From Liolophura sinensis (lineage: Eukaryota > Mollusca > Polyplacophora > Chitonida > Chitonidae), in NCBI RefSeq assembly GCF_032854445.1, contig NC_088305.1:12155606-12219605 (forward strand): a stretch of DNA of 64,000 bases. Direction: 5' to 3'. Position numbers and translations under genes: made by a program. This document shows, in pieces, positions 52,913 to 64,000 of this stretch (position 1 is its first letter; every line of letters starts with the position of its first letter). Under the pieces are notes generated by a model that was not told where the DNA came from, did no database searches, and worked only from the letters and a program-made list of their open reading frames with translations.

Positions 52913-53153
52913 TTATTTATTTATTTATTTATTTTTACGCTGTACTTAAGAACATTTCACTTATATGACGACGACCAGCATTATGATGGGAGGAAATCGG
53001 GCAGAGCCCGGGGAAAACCCACGACCATGCGTACTTTGCTGCCTTCCTGGAGGGGAGAGCCGAAGATAGCCGCAGAGGAAGCCAGCGTGAGCTGACGAAC
53101 TCACAGCCACCGCATTAGCCGCGTTGCTAATCCCCTCGGCCACGGAGGCCCCA
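52913..53153 (-). mobile_element. SINE-A copy
   Basis: (TTTA)n, TACGCTGTACTTAAGAACAT, body, and head GGCCACGGAGGCCCC at 53138-53152. Confidence 0.9.
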
Positions 53154-53450
53154 TACTCCTTACAGCGCATGTGCAGCTCTATATGCTGGCTTTGCATCAC
53201 TGCCACAACTACATACAGTACAAGCATGGCGTTTGGAGCTTGTGCGACATACGTTATCTTTTTTTCGACTTGATCTCATTACTGGTGCCCTCAAATGGAA
53301 CAATTCAGTCAGCATTCATCAATAAAATTGTTTCAGTGTTGGATAAAGTCATGTTGTCACACTTTAGATGAATAGAACACGTATATTAAATATTCCTTAG
53401 AATTGCAAAGGTTGCTAGATCTTGTTATACTCCAAAATATATGTTCATTG

Positions 53451-53658
53451 TAACAGAAAGTCTGTTATCTTAGTGATGCAAGAAAGAATGTATTCGGTTA
53501 TTAAAACACAATATTGTGTCACATTCAACAGAATTTCCTGTCAGCCTAATAGAATGGTTATGTTGAATTAATAGAATATGTGATATACTTAACAGAATTA
53601 TCTGCTGCAATAACAGAATGCATTATAGCATCACTCAGAGAAGAGACTTCCTGTTTTA
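53451..53658. mobile_element. MITE copy, uninterrupted
   Basis: TAACAGAAAGTCTGTTATCT at the left and CACTCAGAGAAGAGACTTCC with TGTTTTA at the right. Inner ATATTGTGTCACATTCAACA matches the copy at 38419. Confidence 0.85.
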
Positions 53659-54021
53659 TTTAACATATTTTTTCCTGCCCCTTCACTGTGACCTGGATGA
53701 CTTCAACGTTGTTCAACATTTGTGTACGCATTTTACTCGTAGTGGGAGTGATGTAAAGCGAACGTAGAGAGCGGCGCTTGCGCTGTAAGGAGTTTGTTAT
53801 CATACAGGCACAAACCAGGGTTCTGCTGGTGGACTAAGCATCCCCGGGGCCTGGTCCATTTGCATTTCTTTAATGTTACTGTATGTTAATTGTGATGGCA
53901 CTCAACCAATGGCACCCAATACATGTGAATTAACGTCTGATATATTGCAGTTAACATTTACGAGTAATTTGCTACTATTTAAGCATTTATATGAACAGTA
54001 CAATAAATCTCTAAAAGAGGT

Positions 54022-54110
54022 AAACTGACATTTGCCAACGATCACAGTCCTCGCTGCTAGGGGTTTGCTCCCTATGCTGTGGGTTTAAGTAGTTTATTGT
54101 ATTTTATAAT
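54022..54110 (+). repeat. Short interspersed repeat 'D' copy
   Basis: TGACATTTGCCAACGATCAC and GCTCCCTATGCTGTGGGTTT match the D element. Confidence 0.5.
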
Positions 54111-54575
54111 TACTCAAATTAGCTACCCTCATTTGTGTTTACTCAAGTGCCTATCACGCGACTAATGGTGCAACTATAAAATACTTATTTATTATTTATT
54201 TAATGGGTCGACTTTTAATGCCAGTATCCATGATGTTCCATTTGTAGTTGTCAATGTCATAACTGGATGAAACCCCATTACCCTGAGTAACCCACCAGCC
54301 AGCCAATGACGCCTTCAGTGGGAAGCACGACACACTTGTCTCTCACACACTATAGTTTTTATATAGTGTTTATACGTCAACAATATCGGATGCCAGCTTA
54401 CTATCTAAACAACATAACCTACTTCATTTCATAACAGTACCTAAGGCACATTACTTTCAGCTTAACATAAAAGAAAAACAATTAATAAACACATGGATTT
54501 GCTGAAGCTGTGGACCAAAGTCATCAAAATGTATTATGATGCTTGAGTGGATCAAGCGATGCCGATATTCATGGG

Positions 54576-54790
54576 TGTTACCTGGCGTACTCAAGAATTT
54601 TTCGCTTGAGCGATGACGGTCAGCTCTACAGTATATCGGTTCAAGGAACGGAAGATCTCCGGGTAAACCACCCCTCAATGTCGGGAACCTAACAAACAAA
54701 TTTCCTGACTTAAAGCCGAACTGGAGACAGCTGGATTCGAGCCTGTCACCCTATTCCAATGAATTGGTTACTGGTTCGACGAAATGCTTA
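54576..54790 (-). mobile_element. tRNA-derived SINE-like element, decayed
   Basis: Tail GCGTACTCAAGAATTTTTCG, then a body resembling 4676-4885 and a B-box-like GCTCGAATCCAG on minus. Confidence 0.5.
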
Positions 54791-56363
54791 CAAGTGTGGA
54801 GGACGTTTATATATTCATTAAGTAAGAGAGAATACAGCGTATTTCAATATTTATTTTCAAGGGGAAAAATACACATTGAGGCAAATCAACAAATTGACAA
54901 GTATTTTTCAACGGTGTGAGTTATACAAAGCAGAAAGGTTATTACTGACTGCACACTTCTGGCGAAACAAACTAGCAGATTTTGTTTTTTACTACAACGT
55001 AAAATACATGTGAAACTGTGTCCACTAACGACTGACAGTTTTACTTACACCATTTACGGCGAGGCACCCTGTGCTTTGTAAAAAGGATAGTGTTCAAAAC
55101 AGAAAATATATGTCCGCCCAACAAAAATAGTTTTGTTAAAGACGTGCTATTTATAAACATACTGGACATACACGACAAATATAAGATGGTGGAATGTGTA
55201 AAAGTGTTCTCAAATCTGAGTATGGGTGAATCTATGCTGACAACTTTATGTTACATATCAGTCATAAATATCTAGTTAATGGGCATACACGTATACAGTG
55301 TGACATTGAACAAAACTGAAGGCCGAACCGCTTTCATGGAAAATGAAAACAGAATTCAGTGACAGGTTTTGGTGATGCTGCATCATACGCTGTCGAGTTC
55401 ATCGCATACGGCATGAAAATGCATGTATCGCAGCACTGTCTGGCGGTCAAAGCCCTCTTGAAGAGTATCCAAGGGACAACTGTGTATATAACATATCTGC
55501 GGTTCATTAATCCAGCGTTATACGCTTAACTCACCCTTTAAGAGCGTCAAGCTACCAAATATAATCGCATGTAAATCAGTTAATTACCCAGTGCAACCTT
55601 ATTTAATCGCATGTAAATCAGACAATCATCCAGTCAATTTAAACAATTCTCATGCAGTACTGACTTGATTATCGGTTAATCCATTTGGTTATTAGGAAAA
55701 CATATTATTGCACTTACCATAAGGGGTTTATATTTTACATGATATAGCTACACATACCACGTTTTAACAACTCGTTCACGTGTACTACAGGCCTGTACTA
55801 GTGAGACGTTCGAAAACAGATCCACAACAAATGATGTAACATTTGTGTTCAGTTACACCTGGGAAACGTTCTACCCACGTTATATGTTCAGGTGAGTATT
55901 TGCTATCACACTTCCGTAGCTGCCCTCATTTTCCTCTCTGTGCTATAGTCTTGTATAAGTGTGCACTGATGCTTTATTCTAGGCCCCGATACCACGAAAT
56001 TTTGTACGTCAATGCTAAGTGTGTAGACGTTTTAGACCGCGTTATAGCATTTCTCGCTATGTCTGAGGTCATCCCTTTGTGACGACTTTTTTGATCGGTA
56101 ATTCCAGCTCTGTTCGAATGTATGTAACCCTTTTCGACCAACGAAGTGCCAAAGCGAAGGACCTCTTGTGACCAATTAGTGTTCTTCTCAAGTAGGCAAG
56201 GCAGGCTTGAGGTCACATGATCACATGAATCAATCAGGACATATGACCGAAAGATACATTCATGTGCGGAGAGATTTTACTGGATGGCCCTGTGAATGCT
56301 AACATGTAAATAGTCGTATTATTGGATACAATCAAGGCATGGCCTGTATAATGCAGTACAAAA

Positions 56364-56420
56364 AATCTTGACTGATTGGTGTTTTACGCCGTGCTCAAGA
56401 ATAATTCACTTATCCGCAGG
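56364..56420 (-). mobile_element. SINE-A tail fragment
   Basis: TTGGTGTTTTACGCCGTGCT then CAAGAATAATTCACTTATCC only. Confidence 0.75.
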
Positions 56421-58047
56421 CCAAAAATAAAAAAAAAATAACTTGACATTTTGAAGGTATCTACACAGTTGCATGTTAATCATTTCAGGAATTTACTTGA
56501 ATTCATCCTGAACGTCCGCATGCTTTCAACAAGTGGCTTTCTCGGTCATCTGAGATCATCTGAGTCAATGGTCAACTCTGATCACTGACCTAATTCTGGA
56601 AATCTAGCTCTATAATACTCTTCTGGAAAGCAGGAGCAATGAAGATTCCAAGGAAACACGGTTTTTCGCGTCGACCAATCACTGGTGATCCCAGACGGGG
56701 AACCTCACCCGATTAATTGACTTACAGTGTACGCTGCTCTACATCATGTTCAGCACAAGGTCCAAACTTCAATGTCCACAGTAAGGCGCTTCACACAGTA
56801 AAGTAATGTGTTTCGCCACAAAAATTAGGCACAAAAGTACATACGAACCCTCACAGATAAACCCTGTGTTGAGCACTGAGATTCAAAATCCCTGGCCTTC
56901 CACAAAGGACATGCACAAATCAAAATAGATCGCAAAGAACTAGGTATAGCTTTGAGAGTTATCACACTGGCATTCATGTAACATTTCCTTGCTACATATA
57001 CAAGTTCAACTAGTACAGGTCCATAAATGTCAGTACTATAATTGCACATCTATCATATGGCACGGGCAATATGACTCAAAAGGGGATACAAAAACCATGT
57101 TATGTTTTTAAACACACGTCCACGCCTACAAGTACAGGAAGTTCTGCCAGTGGACATTACATGCACAGCACAAATTTTACAACATTCACTTCACCTTAAA
57201 CACTTAATTCACACCACTTACAAGGGCTTCAACCGCCTTTCCAGGGGCCATGTGGGTCAAAAGGCACGTAGTGGACTTGTTGCAGGGACACACTTTTAAA
57301 CGGATTATACACACAATGGTTATGGCAGTTAAGGCTTCGGAGATGTACACATCAAGTTGAGCATGAATTGCATTATTAGCCGCGACAAACAAAATCTTTG
57401 AGATGCTGTTTCTTTGTTTTTAAATAACAATAATCATCCACTTAACCAAGGGCCTGAGCGCAAGTCGACATCATTGGACTCCTTGTGAGATGTGGCAGGT
57501 ACTGCGAATTTGTTACGTTTGTTTGAAAACACATATGAATGCATGAAACAGTACGTGAACACGAAAAAGTCATTATTACTTTCCTGTAGCATAGCTGGGT
57601 GTATTTTCTACATTTTTTTTCTCCATCAAAATGTCTCACATTGCAATGAACTTAAGACAAATAGACCTACTATATGAACAAATATTAATAACAAAAAAAA
57701 AAAAAGAGATAGCCCAAACCAAATTGTATAAAACAGGATTTACTCTTGGCCACACACATACAAGTACATAGGCTGCATGAATATAGGTGTATGTAAATGT
57801 CTATCAATAGGCTGTTATATGCTTTAAGATATTTCAATGCATGAAAGACATATTTACTAAAAATGATGTACTACACACACCAAAAGCGTAGAAAAATCCA
57901 TAATGGAAATATTTCATTGAAACAGACAATCTGCCATATTTCTACAGCTATATCCCTAGTCACCCATCTCCATATATGCATCAAATATTAACAGGAGATC
58001 TTTCTATCTCCAGCTTTATGTCTGAACCTAAACATAGCTAGGGCAAA

Positions 58048-58872
58048 TTTATTGCATGATGGCTTGTATGCATATATATGATAGTACATATACACAAAAC
58101 CAAAGAATTGTACCAATTTCTCCAGTACAGAGGCCTAAGCCTTTCATGCATATTCATACCCTCAACTCCAGCATCAAGTCAAAAAATGTAATGAAAATAA
58201 CGCCAAAAAAAAAAAAAAAAAAAGAAAAAAAAACCACTCATAAAGTTGATCATAAAACTTAACAAAACAGAAAAAATTGATAAAAATGATGATTCTCAAA
58301 TAAATCAAAAGCTTGAGCATAATGTAAAAACATTCAAACCACAAATAATCTGACAATTCACATATATGACATTCAAATATGTCTAAAAAATCTTGAGGTC
58401 TGACCTGAAGGCAACAATTAAAACTTAAATTTTACAGAAGTTGAAATATGGAAGCATCAAGTATGTGATTTCTCAGTATATTCGAAGTGTTTATGTTTTT
58501 GCATTGTGCTGATAAAGAGGGATAACGTCTTTGATAAAAATCTTTACATACAGATACCAGTACAGGTAAGTCTTGTACAAATACACACACTTAAACTGTT
58601 ACATTTTCATTATGCGTTGTCCACATGTACACACACTTAGTCCCAAACATCCATATACATATACACTATATGTAACTTTCTCACAAAACACTTTACAGTG
58701 TCTTTCAGAAACACGTGCACTAACACGTACACACTTCTTTTTAAAAACTACCACATTTGGATTAAACTTCATTTAAGGTGTACATTTTAAAAAAAAAAAA
58801 AAAACCCAGATATACATGTAAAGAGCAAATATGAACATCTTTAGCTGACTGGCATAGTCTCCAAACCCAGGC
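58048..58872 (-). other. Probable 3' UTR of the WBP1L-like gene
   Basis: AT-rich stretch without SINEs, running from the stop codon to an AATAAA at 58048-58053 (minus strand). It contains A-runs at about 58205-58221 and 58789-58804. No coding potential. Confidence 0.4.
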
Positions 58873-59081
58873 CTAATAAGCCTGGTTTGTCCTGCCCGAG
58901 GTATGGTCCGGACACCCTGTTACAGTGCCCCCTCCTCGGGCTCTCTCCACCCCTGCTGCCCCTTGACTGGGTGCACTGCACTGATGATCTACCTCCAAAT
59001 TAGCTGGGACCGGTGAAGAGTTAGAGTTGGTCATCACTTCTGAAACTTGTGTAGTAGGCACTGAGGCAGTCTGGGAAGATG
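58873..59081 (-). CDS. WBP1L-like last coding exon
   Basis: Acceptor TTCTCTGTCAG, phase 1 in. It encodes 69 further residues, Ser/Thr/Pro-rich (SSQTASVPTTQVSEVMTNSN) and ending GRTNQAY, stop TAG at 58873-58875. No domain is visible. The 3' UTR continues left; the only AATAAA noticed on this strand nearby is at 58048-58053, which would give about 820 nt. Confidence 0.78.
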
Positions 59082-62000
59082 CTGACAGAGAAACAGAAAA
59101 TGTCCCATAATAAATATGGAAAAATTACACACACACGTAGATCGAGCCAGTTTTGAACTTTATGTGAGGAGCCACAAAATAAACATGCATAGCAAATTTA
59201 CTCACAATAAATCAATATTTGGAGTAGTTATTGCACAATAATCCAAGCAAAGTCAAGAAAACATCACAACACGATCAACTTATCGACAGATCTGTGTTTT
59301 TTTTTTTTCAAAATATATCTGAAGAGAAATGATCAGACAAATTCAGAGAATTTATATCCCACCATTAATATGACAAACTACTCCACATTACCATCACCTG
59401 ATACCATTCTGCCGAAGTTCGGAATAACCTCGGCAAAACTACATTGTATTTCATTATGTATTTGGCCACTCTGCCGCTGGGGGCGTGGAACAAGGGAGAT
59501 AATATTATACAGCTTGTTCCAACAATAGTACCCCATATTACCTCCCTTTATCTAAAGGGTATTCAGAAGTGGCATTTGTCACAGAATCTATAACTTACTG
59601 TATCTTTATTACTTTATTACGCAGCACAGCAATCAACCCATCAAAATAATCTTCAGAATGCATAGAATATGCAGGAATATAAGATATTAAGAATATACAC
59701 TAATTAGATCCTTTCCAATTATATGGCATTATTTTGTAAGACAATGGCATGGACAAGAACATGCAAAACTTTTCTAAATTTTAAACCTAATATTGCACAC
59801 AATCACACAAAACAAGCCTTGTGCCTCCCTCTAAGGAACCCTACCCACATTTTTGGGAAATTTCTGAAAACAACAGTGTCAATTTAGTCATACAAAGTTT
59901 ACAGTTATATTTCTTTACCTGTTTAATTATATAAAGTCTGATATTTTCAAACAGTACAGGTGTGGTGCCCTATATTCACATGAGTGTTGCTTTACATGAT
60001 AGTTCACACATGCATATGCTATTGTCTATGATCATAGTTAGATTAATGTGAATTACAGATGGTTCTATATGTGTTGTATATATTTACTGTTTGACAACAA
60101 TTATTTTGAGCCTTTTATTGTTGGGCTATGTTTAGTATAAACCAAGAAATAGTAAAAAACACATTTACTGATATCTGACATCAGGAGACCTTTAACATCA
60201 ATGAGAGACTCGAGGACATTTCGCAGTCATTTTCTCCTCTGACCTTGTGGTGCGTGTGTACTTCACATGTGTTTTATGAGCACACGTACACTGATTGTTG
60301 TGATGTAACAAAAGAAAGAAAACAAGAGTTTATAGCTTTGGGCCGTCTTGTTACGGATGACAGGGAATTTTATGAGCTCTTCATCAATCTTGACCAAGCA
60401 TACACTGCTGTATATATAATTTCTCACTTTCCCAACAGAGCACAAGTCATTTGTTGCTTTCCTTATTAATGATGATAGAGTTCTGCTTCTTACAGATACA
60501 TCATTTTACAGCTGTTCTTATTTCTCTAGGGAATCTGCCAGGCTGGCAAATTAATGGGTACAAAACACTAACCCTCGCCATACATGACAATGCCACAACA
60601 CATACATTAATTGGCCCTCCATGTACAACAGTTTTAGTTTGCAAGAGACACTCGTTCATTCCATCACCATTACTGTAATTCTTCAACACTTTCTCATGTT
60701 TGCTACCTGTTTGTTCAAGCATTTTCTGAAGCAGACAATTATTTTGTGTAGACTGATAAAATTATACTTTTTGTGAAGCCCTGAAAATGGCAGATCCAAC
60801 CAATGTAGTGTTATCTCCAAAATCAACTTAAATGTGCATAAATTGCACTGAAAATTGCTCTTTCATATGCGAACAGGTTGAGGAATTGGGGTACTGTATT
60901 TCATCTAAAGTTTATCTTTTTTTCAAGTTACACATTTTGCTTAATTCATCCCCCTTACAAAGCTGCATAAATAAGAGGTATTTTTGGGGCTACATCTTAA
61001 TAATTTTAAAAAAGCACCATTTTAAGGTTTTTATCTGCTTCTGAAAGTGCATTTTTACAGTCAAACTTAAGGTGAAAAACAGTAATTTTACTTACCTGTC
61101 ATGTTTATCTACATGCACTTGACTTGTATTTAACATTGTACTCAACAATTTTCCACTTACAATGTAGTCAGGTATATCAGTCAAGGAATACCACACTGGT
61201 ACAACACTTAATTTTCCTACCATACAATTCTTACATTGAGCCAGGGACATCCCAAGCTATCAAAGTAAGATTCTCTTTCTGTACATCCCACATTCCATAT
61301 ACATTAATTATACTTACACAGGTGGTTGTTTGTGGCTGTGTTAGCATCAGGGGCTGCAGGGGGAGGTGCGTCATCCCCCGGGTATGGAGGCAGCTCAGAC
61401 TTGTTTACTGGGTACAAATCTGGCTGAGACACAACCTGTAGGTTTATACAAAGTTTCCTCATTATACATTAACATGCACTTATTTATCTATTTATTTGAT
61501 TGGAGTTTTATGCCAAACTCATGAATGGTTCACTTCTATGATGGCGACCAGCATTGTGATGGGAGGAAACCTGAAGGAAATCGGCGACCATCCACAGGTT
61601 GCTGCACACCTTACGATGTCCCGATGGAGAGGAAGCCAGCATGGACTTGAACTAACAGCGATGACACTGGTGAGAGGTTCCTGGGTCATTGCTGGACTGG
61701 CATGCTAACCACCAGGACACGAAGGCCCCTTACAGGACAAGTAGGCCCCTTATGTACATGTACATAAAACATACAGTATAAACAATGTAACAATACAAGC
61801 CTGTACCATTTAAACCACTGCAAAAATGTTCCTACAACTTTTTTGAAAGTATTTTTGTTGCAACATAAAAAAAAAACCCTTGAGTAAGTGAGTGAGTGGA
61901 GTTTTAACGTCATACTCAACAATTTTTCAGTCATCTGACAACGAATGAATCCTTAGAGTGCAGGTAATGTGCCTCCTTGTTGCAGGACAGATTTCCACCG

Positions 62001-63541
62001 CTCTTTTATCTAGTGCCCCTCCACTGAGATGACTTACCAAAGGCAAGTAAGCAGCCCCACCGGAGCCACTATACTGATACGGGTCAACAAGTCATTGCAC
62101 TATCGCCTTCATGTTGAATGCCAAGCTCTTTTAAAGTCTTAGGTGTGACTCGACCCAGGATTGACCCTGGATCTCCTACTCCTGAAGAAAGCATTTGAAG
62201 GACGACAGAACACAGTGGCCTTTTCGGACCAAATCCCAGTCATGTCATGTTACTTTCACATTGCTTATTTCATGAGATCTTTCAGAACAAGTGTGGAAAA
62301 TTACAAGAATGAAATTCAAGCCCGAAGCTTTAAACATTCTTGGGTACATGTATAAATGGCTAATGAAAGAAATTAGAAGGAAATTCCTACTGAAGTGGAC
62401 ACTCGTACTGACCTCAGAGTATGGGGGAGGGGCCATGAAGTATGCTCCGGGATCTGCCCCGGGGCCTGAATACGCATAAGCATGTGGGTATATTGGCATA
62501 GCCACGGAGACAGGCGTTCGCGAGTTCCGGTGAGTCGATCGAGGAGGAGGGGCCAAGGAGAGGCCGGACGCCCTCTGACGAGCAAATAACATCTGTCGTC
62601 TCTTGTAGTATCCACAACCTCCAAAACATGACATAAGGATGAAGACGATGATGAACCTGCATACAAAACAAATAACTTTTTAACAGGATGAATGAATGAA
62701 TGAATGAATGATTAGGGTAGTACACCACAATGGGACTATTTAAAGCTACACCAAGGTGAGAACAAGCTAGAATTTATTTATTTTTTTTATTTGATTGGAT
62801 TTTTCCCTAATCAAAAATATTTCACTTATATAACAGTGGCCAGCATTATGGTGGGGGGAAACCGGACAGAAAATGGGGGAAACCCAAGACCATCCGCTGG
62901 GTGCTGGCAGACAGCATATTACAACCGGGAAACAGTTGAGTTAAACCTTACAGTTAGTTGTATGCAGTAAATACAGTATCATAATAGGAGCATAACCAGG
63001 GCAAAAGAAAAACCAGGTCCTCTTAAAAATCAACTAAAACACACAGGAAATCAACTGTAATTTGAAAATCACATTAAAAATATGGTTCGTATACAATATC
63101 CTAAAATGAGATTAAAACTGTTTTTTTTTCACATTTATTCACAGTTTTGACATGAATGCTGAAAACTATGCTGTCTTTTCTGCTAATCGGGCCCACACAA
63201 GAGAGCTCTAGATTAGTCATTTTTTTTACAGCACAGATGCCTTGAGGGTTCAAATCCCATTCTCTTTACTACTCCCAGAGACCTCAGGAGGGTGAGTGAC
63301 AGTTACATGTACTTGGCGACCTAATAAATTTATAACAAATTGCTTTTGGACAACAAAAGCTTGTCATGACCTATCAGTGAAACTTGACTCAGCAGTGTAT
63401 GGGTTTAACTCAGGGATTAGTGGAACTTACCAGAAATACCACATGTTCCAGAGGTTCCACCTGTAATACCTGATCATGGAGGCATCGTAATCCTGGTCAG
63501 TACAACAATCTGACCCACAGCACCGTGATGGAGCATTACAG
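58873..63541 (-). CDS. WBP1L: WBP1/WBP1L/VOPP1-type WW-ligand membrane protein (last 4 exons; 5' part off the window)
   Basis: Four exons read without a break. Order: a Cys-rich extracellular or lumenal segment (CNAPSRCCGSDCC) directly before an aromatic-rich helix (WNLWNMWYFWFIIVFILMSC), a cytosolic CGYYKRRQ stop-transfer, then a Pro-rich tail with PPPYSE and ELPPYPG. Two PPxY motifs behind a short Cys-rich head and one TM is the layout of the WBP1/WBP1L/VOPP1 family, whose PPxY motifs bind WW domains of Nedd4-type E3 ligases. The signal-peptide exon(s) lie right of 64000. WBP1L is favoured over VOPP1 by the PPPYSEVVSQPDLYP...PPYPG spacing, from recollection of the family. The gene converges on the FAM151A-like gene. 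Confidence 0.82.
61318..61435 (-). CDS. WBP1L-like exon: second PPxY motif
   Basis: 118 nt, phase 0 in and 1 out, acceptor AACCTACAG, donor CTGT/GTAAGT. It reads VVSQPDLYPVNKSELPPYPG and then DDAPPPAAP. Confidence 0.9.
61483..61731 (-). mobile_element. SINE-A copy, diverged
   Basis: TTTGATTGGAGTTTTATGCC, GATGGGAGGAAACCTGAAGG and head ACACGAAGGCCCC. WBP1L-like intron. Confidence 0.85.
61887..62188 (-). mobile_element. SINE-B copy
   Basis: GAGTGGAGTTTTAACGTCAT, CAGGTAATGTGCCTCCTTGT, CTATACTGATACGGGTCAAC and GACTCGACCCAGGATTGACC. The head is cut short. WBP1L-like intron. Confidence 0.87.
62413..62656 (-). CDS. WBP1L-like exon: second half of TM and PPPY tail
   Basis: 244 nt, phase 2 in and 0 out, acceptor TGTATGCAG, donor GAG/GTCAGT. 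It reads FIIVFILMSCFGGCGYYKRR, then a Pro/Ser/Tyr-rich stretch ending FMAPPPYSE. Confidence 0.9.
62772..62920 (-). mobile_element. SINE-A, 5' truncated
   Basis: TTTATTTGATTGGATTTTTC, GGCCAGCATTATGGTGGGGG, ending mid-body. Confidence 0.8.
63431..63541 (-). CDS. WBP1L-like exon: Cys-rich head and first half of TM
   Basis: 111 nt, phase 2 in and 2 out, acceptor AATGTTTTCAG, donor TTTCTG/GTAAGT. It reads CNAPSRCCGSDCCTDQDYD and ends WNLWNMWYF. The acceptor side is echoed in the minisatellite immediately upstream in transcript order (63590-64000). Confidence 0.88.
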
Positions 63542-63589
63542 CTGAAAACATTCACAAATACACAACATTAGTAACTACATATATGTACA

Positions 63590-64000
63590 TGCAGGTTACG
63601 CAAAACACACATACGTCATCAGAAGCCATGAACAGCGGACAGCTTACACACATACAGCACCAGTAACCATGGACAGCTGACAGCATACACACATACAACA
63701 TCAGTATAACATGGACAACTGAAAGCATACACACATACAGTATCAGCAGAGCCATGGACAGCTGACAACATACACACATACAACATCAGTATAACCATGG
63801 ACAACTGAAAGCATACACATATAAAGTATCAGCAGAGCCATGGACAGCTGACAGCATACACACATACAACATCAGTACAGACATGGACAGCTGACAGCAT
63901 ACACACATACAGCATCATTATGACCATGGACAGCACGCACACATACAGCATCAGTATGACCATGGACAGCAAACACAAATACAGCATGAGTATAGCCATG
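63590..64000 (-). repeat. About 45-bp minisatellite resembling the adjoining exon's acceptor
   Basis: On minus, about nine or ten units of GTTGTATGTGTGTATGCTTT plus CAGTTGTCCATGGTTATACTGAT, running off the right edge. The segment TATGCTTTCAG/TTGTCC matches the true acceptor region AATGTTTTCAG/CTGTAA of the exon at 63541, including the upstream GTTGTGTATTTGTG. Confidence 0.88.

Larger units (their letters stand above)
51790..58047. other. Region between the convergent FAM151A-like and WBP1L-like genes
   Basis: No gene supported. It holds D-repeat copies (52700-52760, 52850-52912, 54022-54110), SINE-A copies, a MITE and AT-rich sequence. The right part may belong to a longer WBP1L-like 3' UTR. 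Confidence 0.6.

Noticed and set aside
63590-64000. CRISPR-like array
   Set aside because: Units are contiguous and diverged along their whole length, with no separate unique spacers; eukaryotic minisatellite.

Overview
The window is AT-rich animal genomic DNA. Three spliced genes with GT-AG introns sit among many tRNA-derived SINEs, small inverted-repeat elements and tandem repeats. No prokaryotic or organellar features are visible. The gene families are metazoan. The dominant SINE resembles those of lophotrochozoans, so a marine mollusc or related lophotrochozoan is the best guess (inference; the species cannot be read from the sequence).

Layout. (1) 1-9446: repeat-rich, with a large foldback element (about 1813-4545), SINEs, a 33-bp minisatellite and a long hairpin; no exon is supported. 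(2) 9447-33447, minus strand: 16 exons of a class C GPCR, a metabotropic GABA-B-type receptor closest to the GABBR2 side of the family. It has a signal peptide, a periplasmic-binding-protein-like ectodomain and seven membrane segments. About 803 codons were recovered; the last exon(s) of the C-terminal tail were not found. The TM5-TM7 exon carries a one-base frameshift. (3) 33448-42498: intergenic, repeats only. (4) 42526-51789, plus strand: a five-exon FAM151A-like (menorin family) gene giving 558 codons, with an N-terminal membrane anchor, a degenerate first FAM151 domain and an intact second one. (5) 51790-58872: repeats, then the probable 3' UTR of the next gene. (6) 58873-63541, minus strand: the last four exons of a WBP1/WBP1L/VOPP1-type small membrane protein with PPxY motifs. 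Its 5' exons lie beyond the right edge.

The three genes show no sign of working together; they are ordinary neighbours in an animal genome.

The most unusual pattern is that tandem repeats are repeatedly built from splice junctions. In the GABA-B-like gene the donor of exon 2 (about 34-bp units), the acceptor (about 150-bp units) and donor (42-bp units) of exon 10, the donor of exon 11 (69 bp, two copies) and probably the donor of exon 13 are duplicated into the adjoining intron. In the WBP1L-like gene a roughly 45-bp minisatellite repeats an acceptor-like segment. Many copies keep usable GT or AG dinucleotides, so these introns contain ladders of decoy splice sites.

SINE insertions are well resolved. 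At least four copies have perfect 12-13 bp target-site duplications, and one of these interrupts a MITE that is intact elsewhere in the window.
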